The position numbers were made by a program, and so were the translations under genes. A stretch of 64,000 nucleotides of DNA, taken from positions 62,001-126,000 of the forward strand of contig DOTG01000003.1 in the NCBI GenBank assembly GCA_003512955.1, in the 5' to 3' direction. This document shows, piece after piece, positions 34,088 through 43,811 of the stretch. The notes below the pieces were generated by a model that worked only from the letters and a program-made list of their open reading frames with translations, was not told the origin of the DNA and did no database searches. Position 1 is the first letter of the stretch, and each line of letters starts with the position of its first letter. This stretch comes from Marinilabiliales bacterium. GTDB lineage: Bacteria; Bacteroidota; Bacteroidia; Bacteroidales; SZUA-534.

Positions 34088-34748
34088 ATTCCCTCAAATC
34101 AATCACCTCAATATCCGGATATTTTTTTGTGTCAAAAATGAAATCAGCATCAATGACTTTAATGTTCGGTATAAACTTCTTGAATTTGAAGGTTATGTGG
34201 GTAGCATCCTTCTGGAAATAGCGCATCATAAACAGGTCATTGCTCTCTGAAACCCAACAGCGTATCTTAAAATAAGGTTTCTTGATGTCTTCAGGAGTCA
34301 AGTCAATGATTGAATACATTTGATTATTGATGGTTTCCGATTCCGTTTTCACGTACTTAAATCCATCTTGATACAGCGTAAAAAGGCTCATGGGGTTATT
34401 GAGAAACCGCTCTTCAGGTTCTAAATCTTTGCTTTGCACCACATTCGAAATATTTACCTCATTGTTATCCTTCAGATACACCCACCGGGTTTTTCCATCA
34501 CAATAGGTAATGGAGGCATCAATGCTCATTTTAAACATGGGGCCTTTCAGCAACACACTTCCATCATAAATTTCCTCGGTATTTTTTTGCTGATCCGCGA
34601 TGGTATATTCAAAATCGGCTTGAATGGTTTTATAGGATTTGGCTTTGTCGGCCACCTTCTTTAAAATTGCTTCTGCTTCCGGGTCTTTCTGGCCAAAGCC
34701 AACCAAGCAGGAAAAAAGAAGCGGCATCCAAAAAATATATCTTTTCAT
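34086..34748 (-). CDS. lolA: LolA-like outer-membrane lipoprotein carrier protein
   Basis: 220 aa from ATG 34748 (TTG nine bases earlier rejected). Signal peptide MKRYIFWMPLLFSCLVGFG is cleaved before 'QKDPEAEAILKKVADKAKSYKTIQADFEYTI', which matches the start of LolA, whose first helix and strand bind lipid ('F...FxY'). Later strands 'GSVLLKGPMFKMSI', 'VYLKDNNEVNISN' and 'LTPEDIKKPYFKIRCWV' complete the open beta-barrel pattern. It carries lipoproteins across the periplasm to the outer membrane, which this lipoprotein-rich organism needs. The gene is 78 bases behind ftsK on the same strand, an arrangement seen in many Bacteroidota. Confidence 0.85.
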   Translation of the reverse strand: MKRYIFWMPLLFSCLVGFGQKDPEAEAILKKVADKAKSYKTIQADFEYTIADQQKNTEEIYDGSVLLKGPMFKMSIDASITYCDGKTRWVYLKDNNEVNISNVVQSKDLEPEERFLNNPMSLFTLYQDGFKYVKTESETINNQMYSIIDLTPEDIKKPYFKIRCWVSESNDLFMMRYFQKDATHITFKFKKFIPNIKVIDADFIFDTKKYPDIEVIDLRE

Positions 34749-34826
34749 ATTCAACAACTTTTATTTTAGGAATTACTGAAAGTTACACCAATTTTGCGAA
34801 ACAATAGATCGGAACTTAAAAGAAGT

Positions 34827-37364
34827 TTAGCTGAGGCTTTTTAAAATCTGTTCCAAATGGGTTTCATCAAGAATCAAGACCTGCCGGGCTTTGCTTCCTT
34901 CGAATGCACCCACGATTCCGGCAGCTTCCAATTGGTCAATAATTCTGCCAGCCCGGTTATACCCGATTGAGAACTTCCTTTGTATGAGCGATGTGGAACC
35001 TTGTTGGTTGGCCACGATAATGCGGGCGGCATCATCAAACAAAGGATCTTTTTTCGACAAATCCACATCGTTTAATTCCGATACCCCTTCCTCGCCATAA
35101 TATTCGGGGAGATAATAAGGTGTCGGATAAGATTGCTGAGTCTGAATATAATTCATGATGCTTTCAATTTCAGGGGTATCGATAAAGGCACATTGCAGAC
35201 GTACCATATCACTTCCCTGAGAAATTAACATATCGCCGCGCCCAATCAGCTGGTTGGCACCCGGAGAATCAAGAATGGTGCGCGAATCCATCATGCTGGT
35301 TACCCGGAAAGCAATACGGGCCGGGAAGTTGGCTTTTATTAAACCGGTAATGATATTTGTGGTCGGGCGTTGCGTGGCAATGACCAAATGAATCCCGATA
35401 GCCCGGGCCAACTGAGCTAACCGGGCAATAGGCAGTTCCACTTCCTTTCCAGCCGTCATTATTAAATCGGCAAACTCATCAATAACCACCACAATGTATG
35501 GCAAAAAATGGTGCCCGTTATTCGGGTTCAGTTGGCGGGCAATAAATTTGGCATTGTATTCTTTGATATTCCGCACTTGAGCCGCTTTCAGTAAATCATA
35601 CCTGGAATCCATCTCCACGCAAAGCGAGTTCAAAGTATTCACCACCTTCATGGTATCGGTAATAATGGCCTCTTCGGTATTTGGCAACATGGCCAGAAAG
35701 TATTTTTCCAGTTTTTGGTAAAGGGTCAGTTCCACTTTCTTGGGATCGACTAAAACCAGTTTTAACTGCGAAGGATGCTTTTTGAACAGCAACGAAGTTA
35801 GAATAGCATTCAAACCTACCGATTTTCCCTGTCCGGTAGCACCAGCCACCAACAAGTGAGGCATTTTGGTAAGGTCAACCACAAAGGTTTCGTTCGAAAT
35901 GGTTTTACCCAGGGCTATGGGTAAGTCAAACTTCGACTCCTGAAATTTTTTCGAAGAGATGATGCTCCGCATGGAAACCACCTCAGGCTTTAAATTGGGC
36001 ACCTCAATACCCACGGTACCGCGCCCTGGTATAGGTGCAATAATCCGGATTCCCAATGCAGCCAGACTAAGTGCAATATCGTCTTCCAGGTTTTTGATTT
36101 TCGAGATACGGATGCCCGGGGCTGGAACAATCTCGTACAACGTGATGGTTGGCCCAACAATGGCTTTTATTTTATCAATCTGAATTTTATAATTGGCCAA
36201 GGTTTCAACAATCCTGTTTTTATTGCTGACCAGTTCCTCCTCGGAAACGCTTACATTGCCCGCATTATGCTCCACCAGCAATTCAATGGGGGGCAACACA
36301 TAACGACTCAAATCGAGGGTAGGATCATAATCGCCCATGGGTTTTCCATCAACAAATTCAGCAGGTTCATCCTCCTCGCGGAACCGGTTCTCGATAGAAA
36401 GTTCCACATCTTTTACAGGTTCTTCTCCCACATAATCCACATTAAGCTCATCCTCAACATGTGTTGCCTCAATGGTATCAATATTATCTAAAACATTCTG
36501 GGAATTCTCATCTGGATTTTCCACCTCTTCATTCCCAAGATTTTTGGTAGTATATTCAACCGTGAACGGGTCTATTTCTTTTGGTTCCCCATCGGTTTTG
36601 TTGTCATCGAGAATGTATCCCGAATGGATTTCACCGTTTCCATCTCTTAAATCGGAATGTACCCACTTGGTGCTTTTCCATTCTTTGTTTTCTTCATCCT
36701 CTCCTGTTCCATCTTCAGTTTCCTTCATGGAACTGTCCGCTACTTTAGCTTCGAAGATGGTTTTGATAAAATTCTTCACTTTTCCGACAAACCCCTCGAA
36801 GGTATAGGCCAAAATGCCAAACAGGGTAATAAAAAGAAGGAATCCAGTTCCTATCTTTCCAATTAAGGCATTGAACCATGCACTCATAAAATAGCCATGA
36901 GCGCCACCAGGCAAAAAGGCTGCTTTATGAAATACAAAACCTAAGGCAATGGAGATCCAAATGGTAAAAATAATGGAATACTTCAGGGAACGGCGGAAAG
37001 GCAACAAGCGGTAATTCAACAAGCGGATGCCCAACAAACCAAAGATAAATACAAAACTAAAAGAGGCAATCCCAAACCATTTATGCAGAAATTGGTAAGC
37101 CATCATGGCTCCCAGTTTACCCGACCAGTTTTCGACTGTTATTTCGGCATCTTTAAAAAAGGTGAAAAAGGGAATATCGAGCTGGCTTTCATCAACTTTC
37201 CATGTAAATAAATAGGATATAAAAGCAAAAAGCATGTAAACCGAAAAAGATAACGTAAAGAGCCCAAGCAGAATCTTTAAGCGCTCATCCTTTGCCAGGC
37301 TATTTGCCTTTGCCTCAGTTTTATCGCCTCCTGTGGGCTTTGCACCATTCTTAGTTTTGGCCAT
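34827..37364 (-). CDS. ftsK: DNA translocase FtsK/SpoIIIE family
   Basis: 845 aa from ATG 37364 ('MAKTKNGAKPTGG'); a longer reading to 37385 would overlap the promoter. Four transmembrane helices lie at ~30-210, then an acidic linker (~220-350, 'ETEDGTGEDEENKEWKS'), the alpha-domain (~355-480, 'NYKIQIDKIKAIVGPTITLYEIVPAPGIR'), the RecA-like motor with Walker A 'GATGQGKSVGLN' (~503-514) and Walker B 'IVVVIDEFADLI', 'LAQLARAIGIHLVIATQRP', and the gamma winged helix (~780-845, 'SLIQRKFSIGYNRAGRIIDQLE') that reads KOPS-type polarity sites. It pumps chromosome ends through the division septum for dimer resolution. The acidic linker is short compared with E. coli FtsK. Confidence 0.95.
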   Translation of the reverse strand: MAKTKNGAKPTGGDKTEAKANSLAKDERLKILLGLFTLSFSVYMLFAFISYLFTWKVDESQLDIPFFTFFKDAEITVENWSGKLGAMMAYQFLHKWFGIASFSFVFIFGLLGIRLLNYRLLPFRRSLKYSIIFTIWISIALGFVFHKAAFLPGGAHGYFMSAWFNALIGKIGTGFLLFITLFGILAYTFEGFVGKVKNFIKTIFEAKVADSSMKETEDGTGEDEENKEWKSTKWVHSDLRDGNGEIHSGYILDDNKTDGEPKEIDPFTVEYTTKNLGNEEVENPDENSQNVLDNIDTIEATHVEDELNVDYVGEEPVKDVELSIENRFREEDEPAEFVDGKPMGDYDPTLDLSRYVLPPIELLVEHNAGNVSVSEEELVSNKNRIVETLANYKIQIDKIKAIVGPTITLYEIVPAPGIRISKIKNLEDDIALSLAALGIRIIAPIPGRGTVGIEVPNLKPEVVSMRSIISSKKFQESKFDLPIALGKTISNETFVVDLTKMPHLLVAGATGQGKSVGLNAILTSLLFKKHPSQLKLVLVDPKKVELTLYQKLEKYFLAMLPNTEEAIITDTMKVVNTLNSLCVEMDSRYDLLKAAQVRNIKEYNAKFIARQLNPNNGHHFLPYIVVVIDEFADLIMTAGKEVELPIARLAQLARAIGIHLVIATQRPTTNIITGLIKANFPARIAFRVTSMMDSRTILDSPGANQLIGRGDMLISQGSDMVRLQCAFIDTPEIESIMNYIQTQQSYPTPYYLPEYYGEEGVSELNDVDLSKKDPLFDDAARIIVANQQGSTSLIQRKFSIGYNRAGRIIDQLEAAGIVGAFEGSKARQVLILDETHLEQILKSLS

Positions 37365-37382
37365 GAAATGTATTTTAGTTAG

Positions 37383-37390
37383 CAAAAATA
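37383..37390 (-). promoter_or_regulatory. -7 promoter box for ftsK-lolA
   Basis: On the minus strand TATTTTTG matches TAnnTTTG, 18 bases before the ATG at 37364. This position argues for the shorter ftsK start. Confidence 0.45.
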
Positions 37391-37587
37391 ACTGTTTGCC
37401 TCATTAAAAAATCTTAATTGCCACAATTATTTTGTGACACTTTTTATAAAACCTGAACCCAAATTATTGGAAACTTTGCCTCTATAAATACCTGTTAAGT
37501 AGTTGGTAATCATTAACTGACTTTATGTTTTTAAATTGGGGTATAACAAAACCCTGTTTCTTTCTTTGAAATGACCATTGGATGATT

Positions 37588-37707
37588 CTAATGTCAAGTC
37601 AGGTATGCGTTTGCATCAATTCACCTAATGATTCCAGGCGTGAATGCTATAATCAAAAAATCACCGAGTGAATATTGCCCGACTTTTTATATTTGACTTG
37701 ACATTAG
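37588..37707. mobile_element. 120-bp element with perfect 14-bp terminal inverted repeats
   Basis: CTAATGTCAAGTCA (37588-37601) and its exact reverse complement (37694-37707) bound a 92-base interior without coding potential. No clear flanking direct repeat was found. Length and perfect ends suggest a MITE or a mobile-cassette remnant; a large hairpin with regulatory function is the alternative. The rest of the 37365-37728 gap holds nothing recognisable. Confidence 0.5.
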
Positions 37708-37728
37708 GGATTTCCAGATAAATACGCG

Positions 37729-38415
37729 TCAGATTAATTCCTTGATAAGTTCATCCACTGTATCTTTTGTAACCTCCATGTAACCCTCGGGAACATTAAA
37801 AACATCTTCTTGGACATCTAAATCGATGATCTCTTTGGCCAACAGCCTCATGGGGATACCGTGAATTTCAATCTGAAACTCCATCATTACTCCGGGAATT
37901 TCGTGAAAAGGTGTAAGGGAATTGGGTGATTCAATTCTAATATCGTTGGTATAATACACATCAAAATTTAAGCTTTTTTCAGGAATCTCCACCGAGACAT
38001 GTTTGCAATTGAATTCAATAATTTTCTTCTCTTTATCATCGAAATGGATTTTCATGTTGGGATAAGAACTCATTCCCATAAAATCGGTGCCGCCAACACT
38101 CTTGTAATAATACTTTTTATTCATCATTTTAAAAACTGTGATGCTCTGCTCCTGTGGATAGTGCCTTATAAATGAGGATTTAAAAACACCCATCCATCCT
38201 TGCACCTCCATTTTCACCGTGTTATCTTTAAAAACCATTTCCAAGGTAGATGGCATCAGGCTAATCAATGGGTTTTCCGACTCTTCCTGCATGTATTCTA
38301 TTCCATAAATGATTTTCCCCTCTTTAATACCTTTTTTACCAAACCTAAGCTCACAAGCCAATAAAATAAAGGCAAAGAATACCGCAAAGGCAATAATTTT
38401 AACGATTGATCGCAT
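37729..38415 (-). CDS. conserved hypothetical lipoprotein (DUF4412/LolA-like fold suspected)
   Basis: 228 aa. N-terminal lipoprotein signal with lipobox 'FILLAC' (Cys21). The mature part reads as alternating beta strands: 'GKIIYGIEYMQEESENPLISLMPSTLEMVFKDNTVKMEVQG', 'SFIRHYPQEQSITVFKMMNKKYYYKS' and 'GVMMEFQIEIHGIPMRLLAKEIIDLDV'. The pattern 'I.Y.IEY....NP......P..M...FK.......V.G' is reminiscent of the periplasmic DUF4412/GLPGLI-type proteins of Bacteroidota, but I cannot assign a function. Transcribed alone, divergent from the carbamate kinase gene. Confidence 0.6.
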   Translation of the reverse strand: MRSIVKIIAFAVFFAFILLACELRFGKKGIKEGKIIYGIEYMQEESENPLISLMPSTLEMVFKDNTVKMEVQGWMGVFKSSFIRHYPQEQSITVFKMMNKKYYYKSVGGTDFMGMSSYPNMKIHFDDKEKKIIEFNCKHVSVEIPEKSLNFDVYYTNDIRIESPNSLTPFHEIPGVMMEFQIEIHGIPMRLLAKEIIDLDVQEDVFNVPEGYMEVTKDTVDELIKELI

Positions 38416-38666
38416 AGCTGCAACGTTTAAAAAAGACTCATCCGGTTGAATATTTATCTAAAGTAATTCCCGCCCTCAAGATACAAATTATCAATATACA
38501 TACATCCAAAATTATCGGATATTTTGAGACCCCGTTTGAACCTGAAGTCTCAATTTCTCTTAAAAACATGTTTAATAAAATGAAAAACACTATATCTTTG
38601 ATTTATTGCTACTTAAATTACATAACCGCTATACTTGACCTACATTCGAATTGACAAAAATTATTA

Positions 38667-38674
38667 TAGATTTG
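38667..38674 (+). promoter_or_regulatory. -7 promoter box of the carbamate kinase gene
   Basis: TAGATTTG is a perfect TAnnTTTG, 29 bases before the ATG at 38704. Confidence 0.55.
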
Positions 38675-38703
38675 CAGTTCCTGAAAATTTGATTTTAAAC
38701 TAA

Positions 38704-39690
38704 ATGACTATGAACAAATTAGCTGTTATTGCTTTAGGCGGGAACGCTTTATTACGGGGTGACCAGGTTGGAACCATTGAGGAACAGGAAGACAACGCTA
38801 CCGAAACCTTCGAAAACTTAGTGTATCTTTTTAAAGAAGGATACAGCGTGATTTTTGCCCACGGTAACGGGCCTCAAGTTGGAAATATTTTGATGCGTAA
38901 CGATGCCGGGGAGCAACTATATGGGATTCCTCAAATGCCTTTAGATATCTGCGTGGCCGATTCACAAGGCGGAATTGGGTTTATGTTGGAACGCTGCCTG
39001 CTAAACGTGCTCCGCAAACACAACATCAAACGGAATATTATCACCTTGGTAACTCAGGTAATGGTTGACAAAAACGATCCCGCTTTTCAAAACCCGACCA
39101 AACGTGTGGGTAAAATTTACACCAAAGCCGAAGCTGATAAATTGGCTGCCGATAAGGGATGGATTTTTAAAGAAGAAGTTAAAATAAAAGATGGCTGGCG
39201 AAGGGTGGTCCCATCACCAAAACCATTGGACTTTTTTAACTCCGAAACAGTTGAACAGATGGCACGTGAGGGCAACATCGTGATTACTGTTGGTGGCGGT
39301 GGCGTTCCGGTGTATATTGACGAAGAAAACCGGGTCCGCCCACTGGATGCCGTAATTGACAAAGATTTGGCCGCGGCAATGGTTGCAAAAAAGGTAAAAG
39401 CCGATGAATACTACATTCTCACCGATGTTCCCTTTGTATATGCCAATTATAAGAAAGAAAACGAAAAAGTTCTGGAGTTCCTCAACTATGCCGACACAGT
39501 AAAATACCTGGAATCGGGTATGTTTGGCGAAGGCAGCATGGCACCCAAAATTAAAGCCTGTTTAGATTTTGTGCAAAATGGCGGCTCCAAAGCGGTGATT
39601 ACCGAGGCCAAAAAGCTTCAGGATAAAAGCTATGGAACTAAAATTACCATGGAATACGATGAGGCTGATTTGCATAAATACGATAAATAA
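38704..39690 (+). CDS. arcC: carbamate kinase
   Basis: 328 aa; ATG 38704, or 38710 which gives the more usual 'MNKLAVIALGGNALL'. Amino-acid-kinase fold with 'ALGGNALLRGDQ' (phosphate-binding loop), 'FAHGNGPQVGNIL', 'VVPSPKPLDFFN', 'VITVGGGGVPVYIDEENRVRPLDAVIDKDLAAAMVA' and 'LTDVPFVYANY'. All are family hallmarks. It makes ATP from carbamoyl phosphate and ADP, releasing ammonia and CO2, the last step of citrulline/ureido catabolism. The OTCase gene follows on the same strand at 95 bases, so the two can convert citrulline to ornithine, ATP and ammonia. No arginine deiminase (arcA) or arginine/ornithine antiporter gene is present. Confidence 0.93.
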   Translation: MTMNKLAVIALGGNALLRGDQVGTIEEQEDNATETFENLVYLFKEGYSVIFAHGNGPQVGNILMRNDAGEQLYGIPQMPLDICVADSQGGIGFMLERCLLNVLRKHNIKRNIITLVTQVMVDKNDPAFQNPTKRVGKIYTKAEADKLAADKGWIFKEEVKIKDGWRRVVPSPKPLDFFNSETVEQMAREGNIVITVGGGGVPVYIDEENRVRPLDAVIDKDLAAAMVAKKVKADEYYILTDVPFVYANYKKENEKVLEFLNYADTVKYLESGMFGEGSMAPKIKACLDFVQNGGSKAVITEAKKLQDKSYGTKITMEYDEADLHKYDK

Positions 39691-39785
39691 TTAGTCCATT
39701 TGTTCATAAGCTATTAGCCCATTGAAAAATGAATTATATTGATCTTATTACTCCGATTAAAACGTTAATTTAAATATATAAAGCT

Positions 39786-40790
39786 ATGGCATTCAATTTA
39801 AGAAACCGTCACTTTTTAAAAGAACTCGATTTTACCAAAGAAGAAATCGAATTTCTTTTAACCCTATCAAAAGAGCTAAAAAATGCAAAGTATGCAGGTA
39901 CCGAACAACCCAGACTTAAAGGTAAAAATATTGCATTAATTTTTGAAAAAACATCAACCCGCACCCGTTGTGCTTTTGAAGTTGCCGCACACGATCAGGG
40001 GGCCCACGTTACCTATCTGGAACCTACCGGAAGCCAAATGGGGCATAAAGAAACTGTTAAAGATACTGCGCGTGTTCTTGGCCGGATGTACGATGGCATT
40101 GAGTATCGCGGATTTGGACAAGAGATTGTGGAAGAACTGGCAAAATATGCCGGAGTTCCTGTCTGGAATGGGTTAACCAACGAATGGCACCCCACACAAA
40201 TGCTGGCCGACGTGCTAACAATGGTGGAACATTCCGATAACCCGCTTGAAAAAATCTCTTATGCCTATTTAGGAGATGCACGCTTTAACATGGGCCGTTC
40301 ACTGTTAGCTATTGGTGCCATTTTAGGCATGGATGTCCGCATTGGAGCACCCAAAGCATTGTGGCCCGAAGAGCAACTGATTAAAGAATGTAAAAACATT
40401 GCCACAACTTCGGGAGCAAGAATTACTATTACCGAAAACCCTGAAGAAGCCGTTAAGGGTGCGGAGTACATCCATACCGACGTTTGGGTTTCAATGGGCG
40501 AACCTAAAGAAGTATGGGCTGAACGCATCAAACTTTTAAAACCTTACCAGGTAAATAGTGAAATAATGAAAAAGAGTGGTCACCCGAATGTAAAATTCAT
40601 GCATTGTTTACCCGCGTTCCATAATGCAGATACTAAAGTGGGCAAACAGGTTTCTGAAGATTTTGGAATGAAAAATGGCATCGAAGTAACTGAAGAAGTC
40701 TTTGAAGGAGCAAATTCCTTAGTTTTCGATCAGGCCGAGAACAGGTTGCATACCATTAAGGCAGTGATGGTGGCTACATTGGGGCAATAA
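39786..40790 (+). CDS. ornithine carbamoyltransferase (probably catabolic)
   Basis: 334 aa. Carbamoyl phosphate site 'STRTR' (57-61), 'HPTQ' (~138), ornithine loop 'DVWVSMGE' (the SMG motif of true ornithine enzymes) and 'HCLPAF' (catalytic Cys ~274) are intact. The sequence runs very close to E. coli ArgI/ArgF ('[28 protein letters not shown]', '[17 protein letters not shown]'), not to the shorter N-succinyl/acetylornithine carbamoyltransferases that Bacteroidota usually use for arginine synthesis. Together with the adjacent carbamate kinase gene this points to a catabolic role (citrulline phosphorolysis). The direction in the cell cannot be read from sequence. Confidence 0.92.
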   Translation: MAFNLRNRHFLKELDFTKEEIEFLLTLSKELKNAKYAGTEQPRLKGKNIALIFEKTSTRTRCAFEVAAHDQGAHVTYLEPTGSQMGHKETVKDTARVLGRMYDGIEYRGFGQEIVEELAKYAGVPVWNGLTNEWHPTQMLADVLTMVEHSDNPLEKISYAYLGDARFNMGRSLLAIGAILGMDVRIGAPKALWPEEQLIKECKNIATTSGARITITENPEEAVKGAEYIHTDVWVSMGEPKEVWAERIKLLKPYQVNSEIMKKSGHPNVKFMHCLPAFHNADTKVGKQVSEDFGMKNGIEVTEEVFEGANSLVFDQAENRLHTIKAVMVATLGQ

Positions 40791-40805
40791 TATTAGATTC
40801 AGATG

Positions 40806-40878
40806 TGAGGCACAAGATACGAGATTTTGAGACACAAGACTTGAGATAAAATAATTTGTTAATGTGCTAATTAGGATA
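40806..40878 (+). repeat. dispersed intergenic repeat, copy 3 (diverged)
   Basis: Words shared with copies 1 and 2 in the same order: CACAAGATACGAGAT, GAGACACAAGAC, GAGATAA, AATGTGCTAAT. Located behind the OTCase gene, before its terminator. Confidence 0.5.
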
Positions 40879-40915
40879 TGATTTTCAAGTCTCCGGTTTC
40901 AGTTCAAAATATTTA

Positions 40916-40944
40916 GCCATCCGGTTTTTGGATGGCTTTTTTTT
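40916..40944 (+). terminator. rho-independent terminator after the OTCase gene
   Basis: GCCATCC (40916-40922) pairs with GGATGGC (40930-40936) around a 7-base loop, followed by eight T. Confidence 0.85.
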
Positions 40945-41006
40945 GTATCATCCGTTAGGTTTTATATATTAGCTTATATTTAATGTTAACCAAACAACCG
41001 TAAGTC

Positions 41007-43811
41007 ATGAAAAAAACAATTCTATTTGTAATCCTCTTAGTCAGCTTATCTGCCTACAGTCAGAAAAAAGAAATATCTACCAGCGATTTTGCCAATTGGA
41101 ACCGCATTGAAAACCGGATGATTAGCAACGATGGCAGCTATATTGCTTATGAACTGAACCCGCAAAAAGGAGATGGTAAACTCATCATCCGCAGTTTAAA
41201 AATAGGAATGAACGACACGCTCCCGTTGGGTTACAATGCTGTTTTTTCGCCCAATTCCGATTTCATTGCTTTCAAACTAAAACCTGCCGAAGATACCCTC
41301 CGGAAAGCCAAACTGGCCGAGGTGAAGAAGGATTTACTTCCAAAGGATAGCATGGCTGTTTTAAACCTTAAAAATCACACGCTGGAAAAATTTCCAAAAT
41401 TGCTTTCATTTTCGGTTCCCTCTGAAAAAGCATCCTGGGTTGCCATCTATACCGAATTTCAGGAACCTGTAAAAGATAGTGCAAGCCAAGATACACTGCT
41501 AAAACCAGCAACCAACAAAAAAACCAACGGCAATAAAAAGAAAACCGAAAAGGAAAGGAAAGACCTGCTGGTGGTTAACCCTATAAACCAACAGAGATTT
41601 CACTTCCCCAGGGTTGAAGAATACAACTGGTCAAAAAATGGAAAATCCTTAGGAATCATCTCAAAAACCGATGATTCCACCAAGGCATTTGCCTTGTTGC
41701 GGTTCGACACTCAAACTTTGTTGACCGATACTATTTATAAAGATACGTGTACCCTAAAAAGTATTACGCTAGATGAAACTGGCACACAATGGGCTTTTTT
41801 ATCCAGCAAGGATACGGTGAAAGAAAAGGTATTTTCATTGCAGTACGGAAACTTAAAAACCCAGAAACCCTTACAAATTGCAGACACATTAACTTCTGGA
41901 ATCCACAAAGGTTGGGCACCCAGTGAATTTGATCCGGTATATTTTTCGCAAGATGGCACCAAATTGTTTTTAGGAACAGCGCCAAAACCCATCCATAAAC
42001 CAAAAGATGCCGTATTGGAAGAAGATAAACCCAAACTCGATCTTTGGAGCTGGACCGACAACGAACTGCAACCCGTGCAGCTTAAAAACCTGGATAAAGA
42101 AAAGAAACGCACTTTTCTGGCTTTGTACCGGGTAATCGAAAAAAAGTGGGTTCAATTGGCTGATTCCGGCTTACCCAATATCCAGCTGATAAACCAGAAT
42201 AATGGAGAATGGGCATTGGCCTCAAACCCCAAACCCTACCAAAGGCAATCGTCGTGGGAAGACCGCAGGCCAGCTGATTATTCGCTGATTGATTTAAAAA
42301 CCGGCATCCGTAAAGAGGTGCTTAAAGCCCAAAGCCATGTGATGATTTCGCCTACAGGACGGTTTGTTTTGTATTACCAATTTGAAGATAGCTGTTATTA
42401 CGCCTATGACCATAAATTGAATAAAACAATCCCGCTTACAAAAGAACTGGATGTGCCCTTTTATGACGAACTCAACGACATGCCTACCGAACCTGACCCG
42501 TACGGGGTTGCCGGCTGGGCTGAGGATGATGCCTTTGTTCTAATTTATGATCGGTTCGATATTTGGAAAATCGACCCCAAAGGAATGGTTTTACCGGAGC
42601 AGTTAACCAAAGGTGAAGGCCGGAAACATAAAACCCGTTATCGCTACCTAAAGCTTGATAAGGAATTGGTTTTTATTCCAAATAAAAAAGATCTTTTATT
42701 GACCGGATTCAATGAGGACACATATCGGGAAGGTTATTACAGCACCAGCCTCTCCTCCAGGCTTCCTCCCAAAGAACTGTTTTCGGGCGATATACAGCTT
42801 GGCCATGAAATTAAAGCCAAAGAAACTTCCTGCCTAATTTGGTCGCAACAGACGTTACAGAATTATCCCGAGATTCAATTTAGCCCGTTGACTTTTAAAA
42901 ACATCCAGAAAATATCCACAGCTAATCCGCAACAGGATTCATTTAACTGGGCTACGGTAGAATTAGTAAAATGGGAAACAGCAACAGGCGACACACTCAG
43001 AGGGCTGTTGTACAAACCGGAGAATTTTAATCCGGGTCAGAAATATCCCATGCTGGTTTATTATTATGAACGGAATTCAGAAGAAATCCATCGCCACATT
43101 TTACCTTACCCGAGCCATTCCATCATTAACCCTACACATTATTGCAGCAATGGTTATTTGGTTTTCATTCCTGATATTATTTACCGTAATGGGTATCCGG
43201 GGCAAAGTGCTTATGATGCCATCATGAGCGGTGTGAATTTTTTAAATGAAACCCGAAATTACATCGATATTCAACGGATTGGGCTGCAAGGACAAAGCTG
43301 GGGAGGATACCAGACTGCTTTTTTGATAACCCGGACACCGCTTTTTGCAGCAGCTATGGCTGGCGCTCCGGTAAGCAATATGACCAGTGCGTATGGAGGT
43401 ATCCGTTGGGAAAGCGGCATGAGCCGCATGTTTCAATACGAACATACGCAGAGCCGCATTGGTGCTACCCTTTGGGAAAAGCCAAATCTCTATATCGAAA
43501 ACAGCCCGCTATTTTATGCCCCAAATATTACTACTCCACTGCTGATAATGAGCAACGACAACGATGGTGCCGTTCCATGGTATCAAGGCATTGAACTATT
43601 TACAGCACTTCGCAGGCTCGATAAACCTGTGTGGATGCTCAATTACAATGGAATGGGGCACAACCTGGAACCAAAATACTGGGCCAACCGGATGGACCTT
43701 ACCCTGCGTATGATGCAGTTTTTCGACCATTATCTGAAAAACAAACCAGCACCCGGATGGATGAAAAACGGGATCCCGGCTATTGAAAAGGGTGATAAAT
43801 TAGGATATTGA
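41007..43811 (+). CDS. secreted S9-family (prolyl oligopeptidase-like) serine peptidase
   Basis: 934 aa. Signal peptide MKKTILFVILLVSLSAYS. Residues ~25-640 form a beta-propeller-like N-terminal part with many 'FSPNSDF', 'WSWTD' type blades and a Lys/Asn-rich insertion (~170-190). The C-terminal alpha/beta-hydrolase domain (~650-915) holds the catalytic triad: Ser764 in 'LQGQSWGGYQTA', Asp in 'SNDNDGAVPW' (~850) and His in 'GMGHNLEPKYW' (~880). This is the layout of S9C/S9B peptidases that trim oligopeptides in the periplasm or outside. The protein is longer than DPP IV-type enzymes (~730 aa). Neighbouring OTCase and carbamate kinase fit an amino-acid-catabolic life style, but no operon link is visible (terminator in between). 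Confidence 0.88.
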   Translation: MKKTILFVILLVSLSAYSQKKEISTSDFANWNRIENRMISNDGSYIAYELNPQKGDGKLIIRSLKIGMNDTLPLGYNAVFSPNSDFIAFKLKPAEDTLRKAKLAEVKKDLLPKDSMAVLNLKNHTLEKFPKLLSFSVPSEKASWVAIYTEFQEPVKDSASQDTLLKPATNKKTNGNKKKTEKERKDLLVVNPINQQRFHFPRVEEYNWSKNGKSLGIISKTDDSTKAFALLRFDTQTLLTDTIYKDTCTLKSITLDETGTQWAFLSSKDTVKEKVFSLQYGNLKTQKPLQIADTLTSGIHKGWAPSEFDPVYFSQDGTKLFLGTAPKPIHKPKDAVLEEDKPKLDLWSWTDNELQPVQLKNLDKEKKRTFLALYRVIEKKWVQLADSGLPNIQLINQNNGEWALASNPKPYQRQSSWEDRRPADYSLIDLKTGIRKEVLKAQSHVMISPTGRFVLYYQFEDSCYYAYDHKLNKTIPLTKELDVPFYDELNDMPTEPDPYGVAGWAEDDAFVLIYDRFDIWKIDPKGMVLPEQLTKGEGRKHKTRYRYLKLDKELVFIPNKKDLLLTGFNEDTYREGYYSTSLSSRLPPKELFSGDIQLGHEIKAKETSCLIWSQQTLQNYPEIQFSPLTFKNIQKISTANPQQDSFNWATVELVKWETATGDTLRGLLYKPENFNPGQKYPMLVYYYERNSEEIHRHILPYPSHSIINPTHYCSNGYLVFIPDIIYRNGYPGQSAYDAIMSGVNFLNETRNYIDIQRIGLQGQSWGGYQTAFLITRTPLFAAAMAGAPVSNMTSAYGGIRWESGMSRMFQYEHTQSRIGATLWEKPNLYIENSPLFYAPNITTPLLIMSNDNDGAVPWYQGIELFTALRRLDKPVWMLNYNGMGHNLEPKYWANRMDLTLRMMQFFDHYLKNKPAPGWMKNGIPAIEKGDKLGY

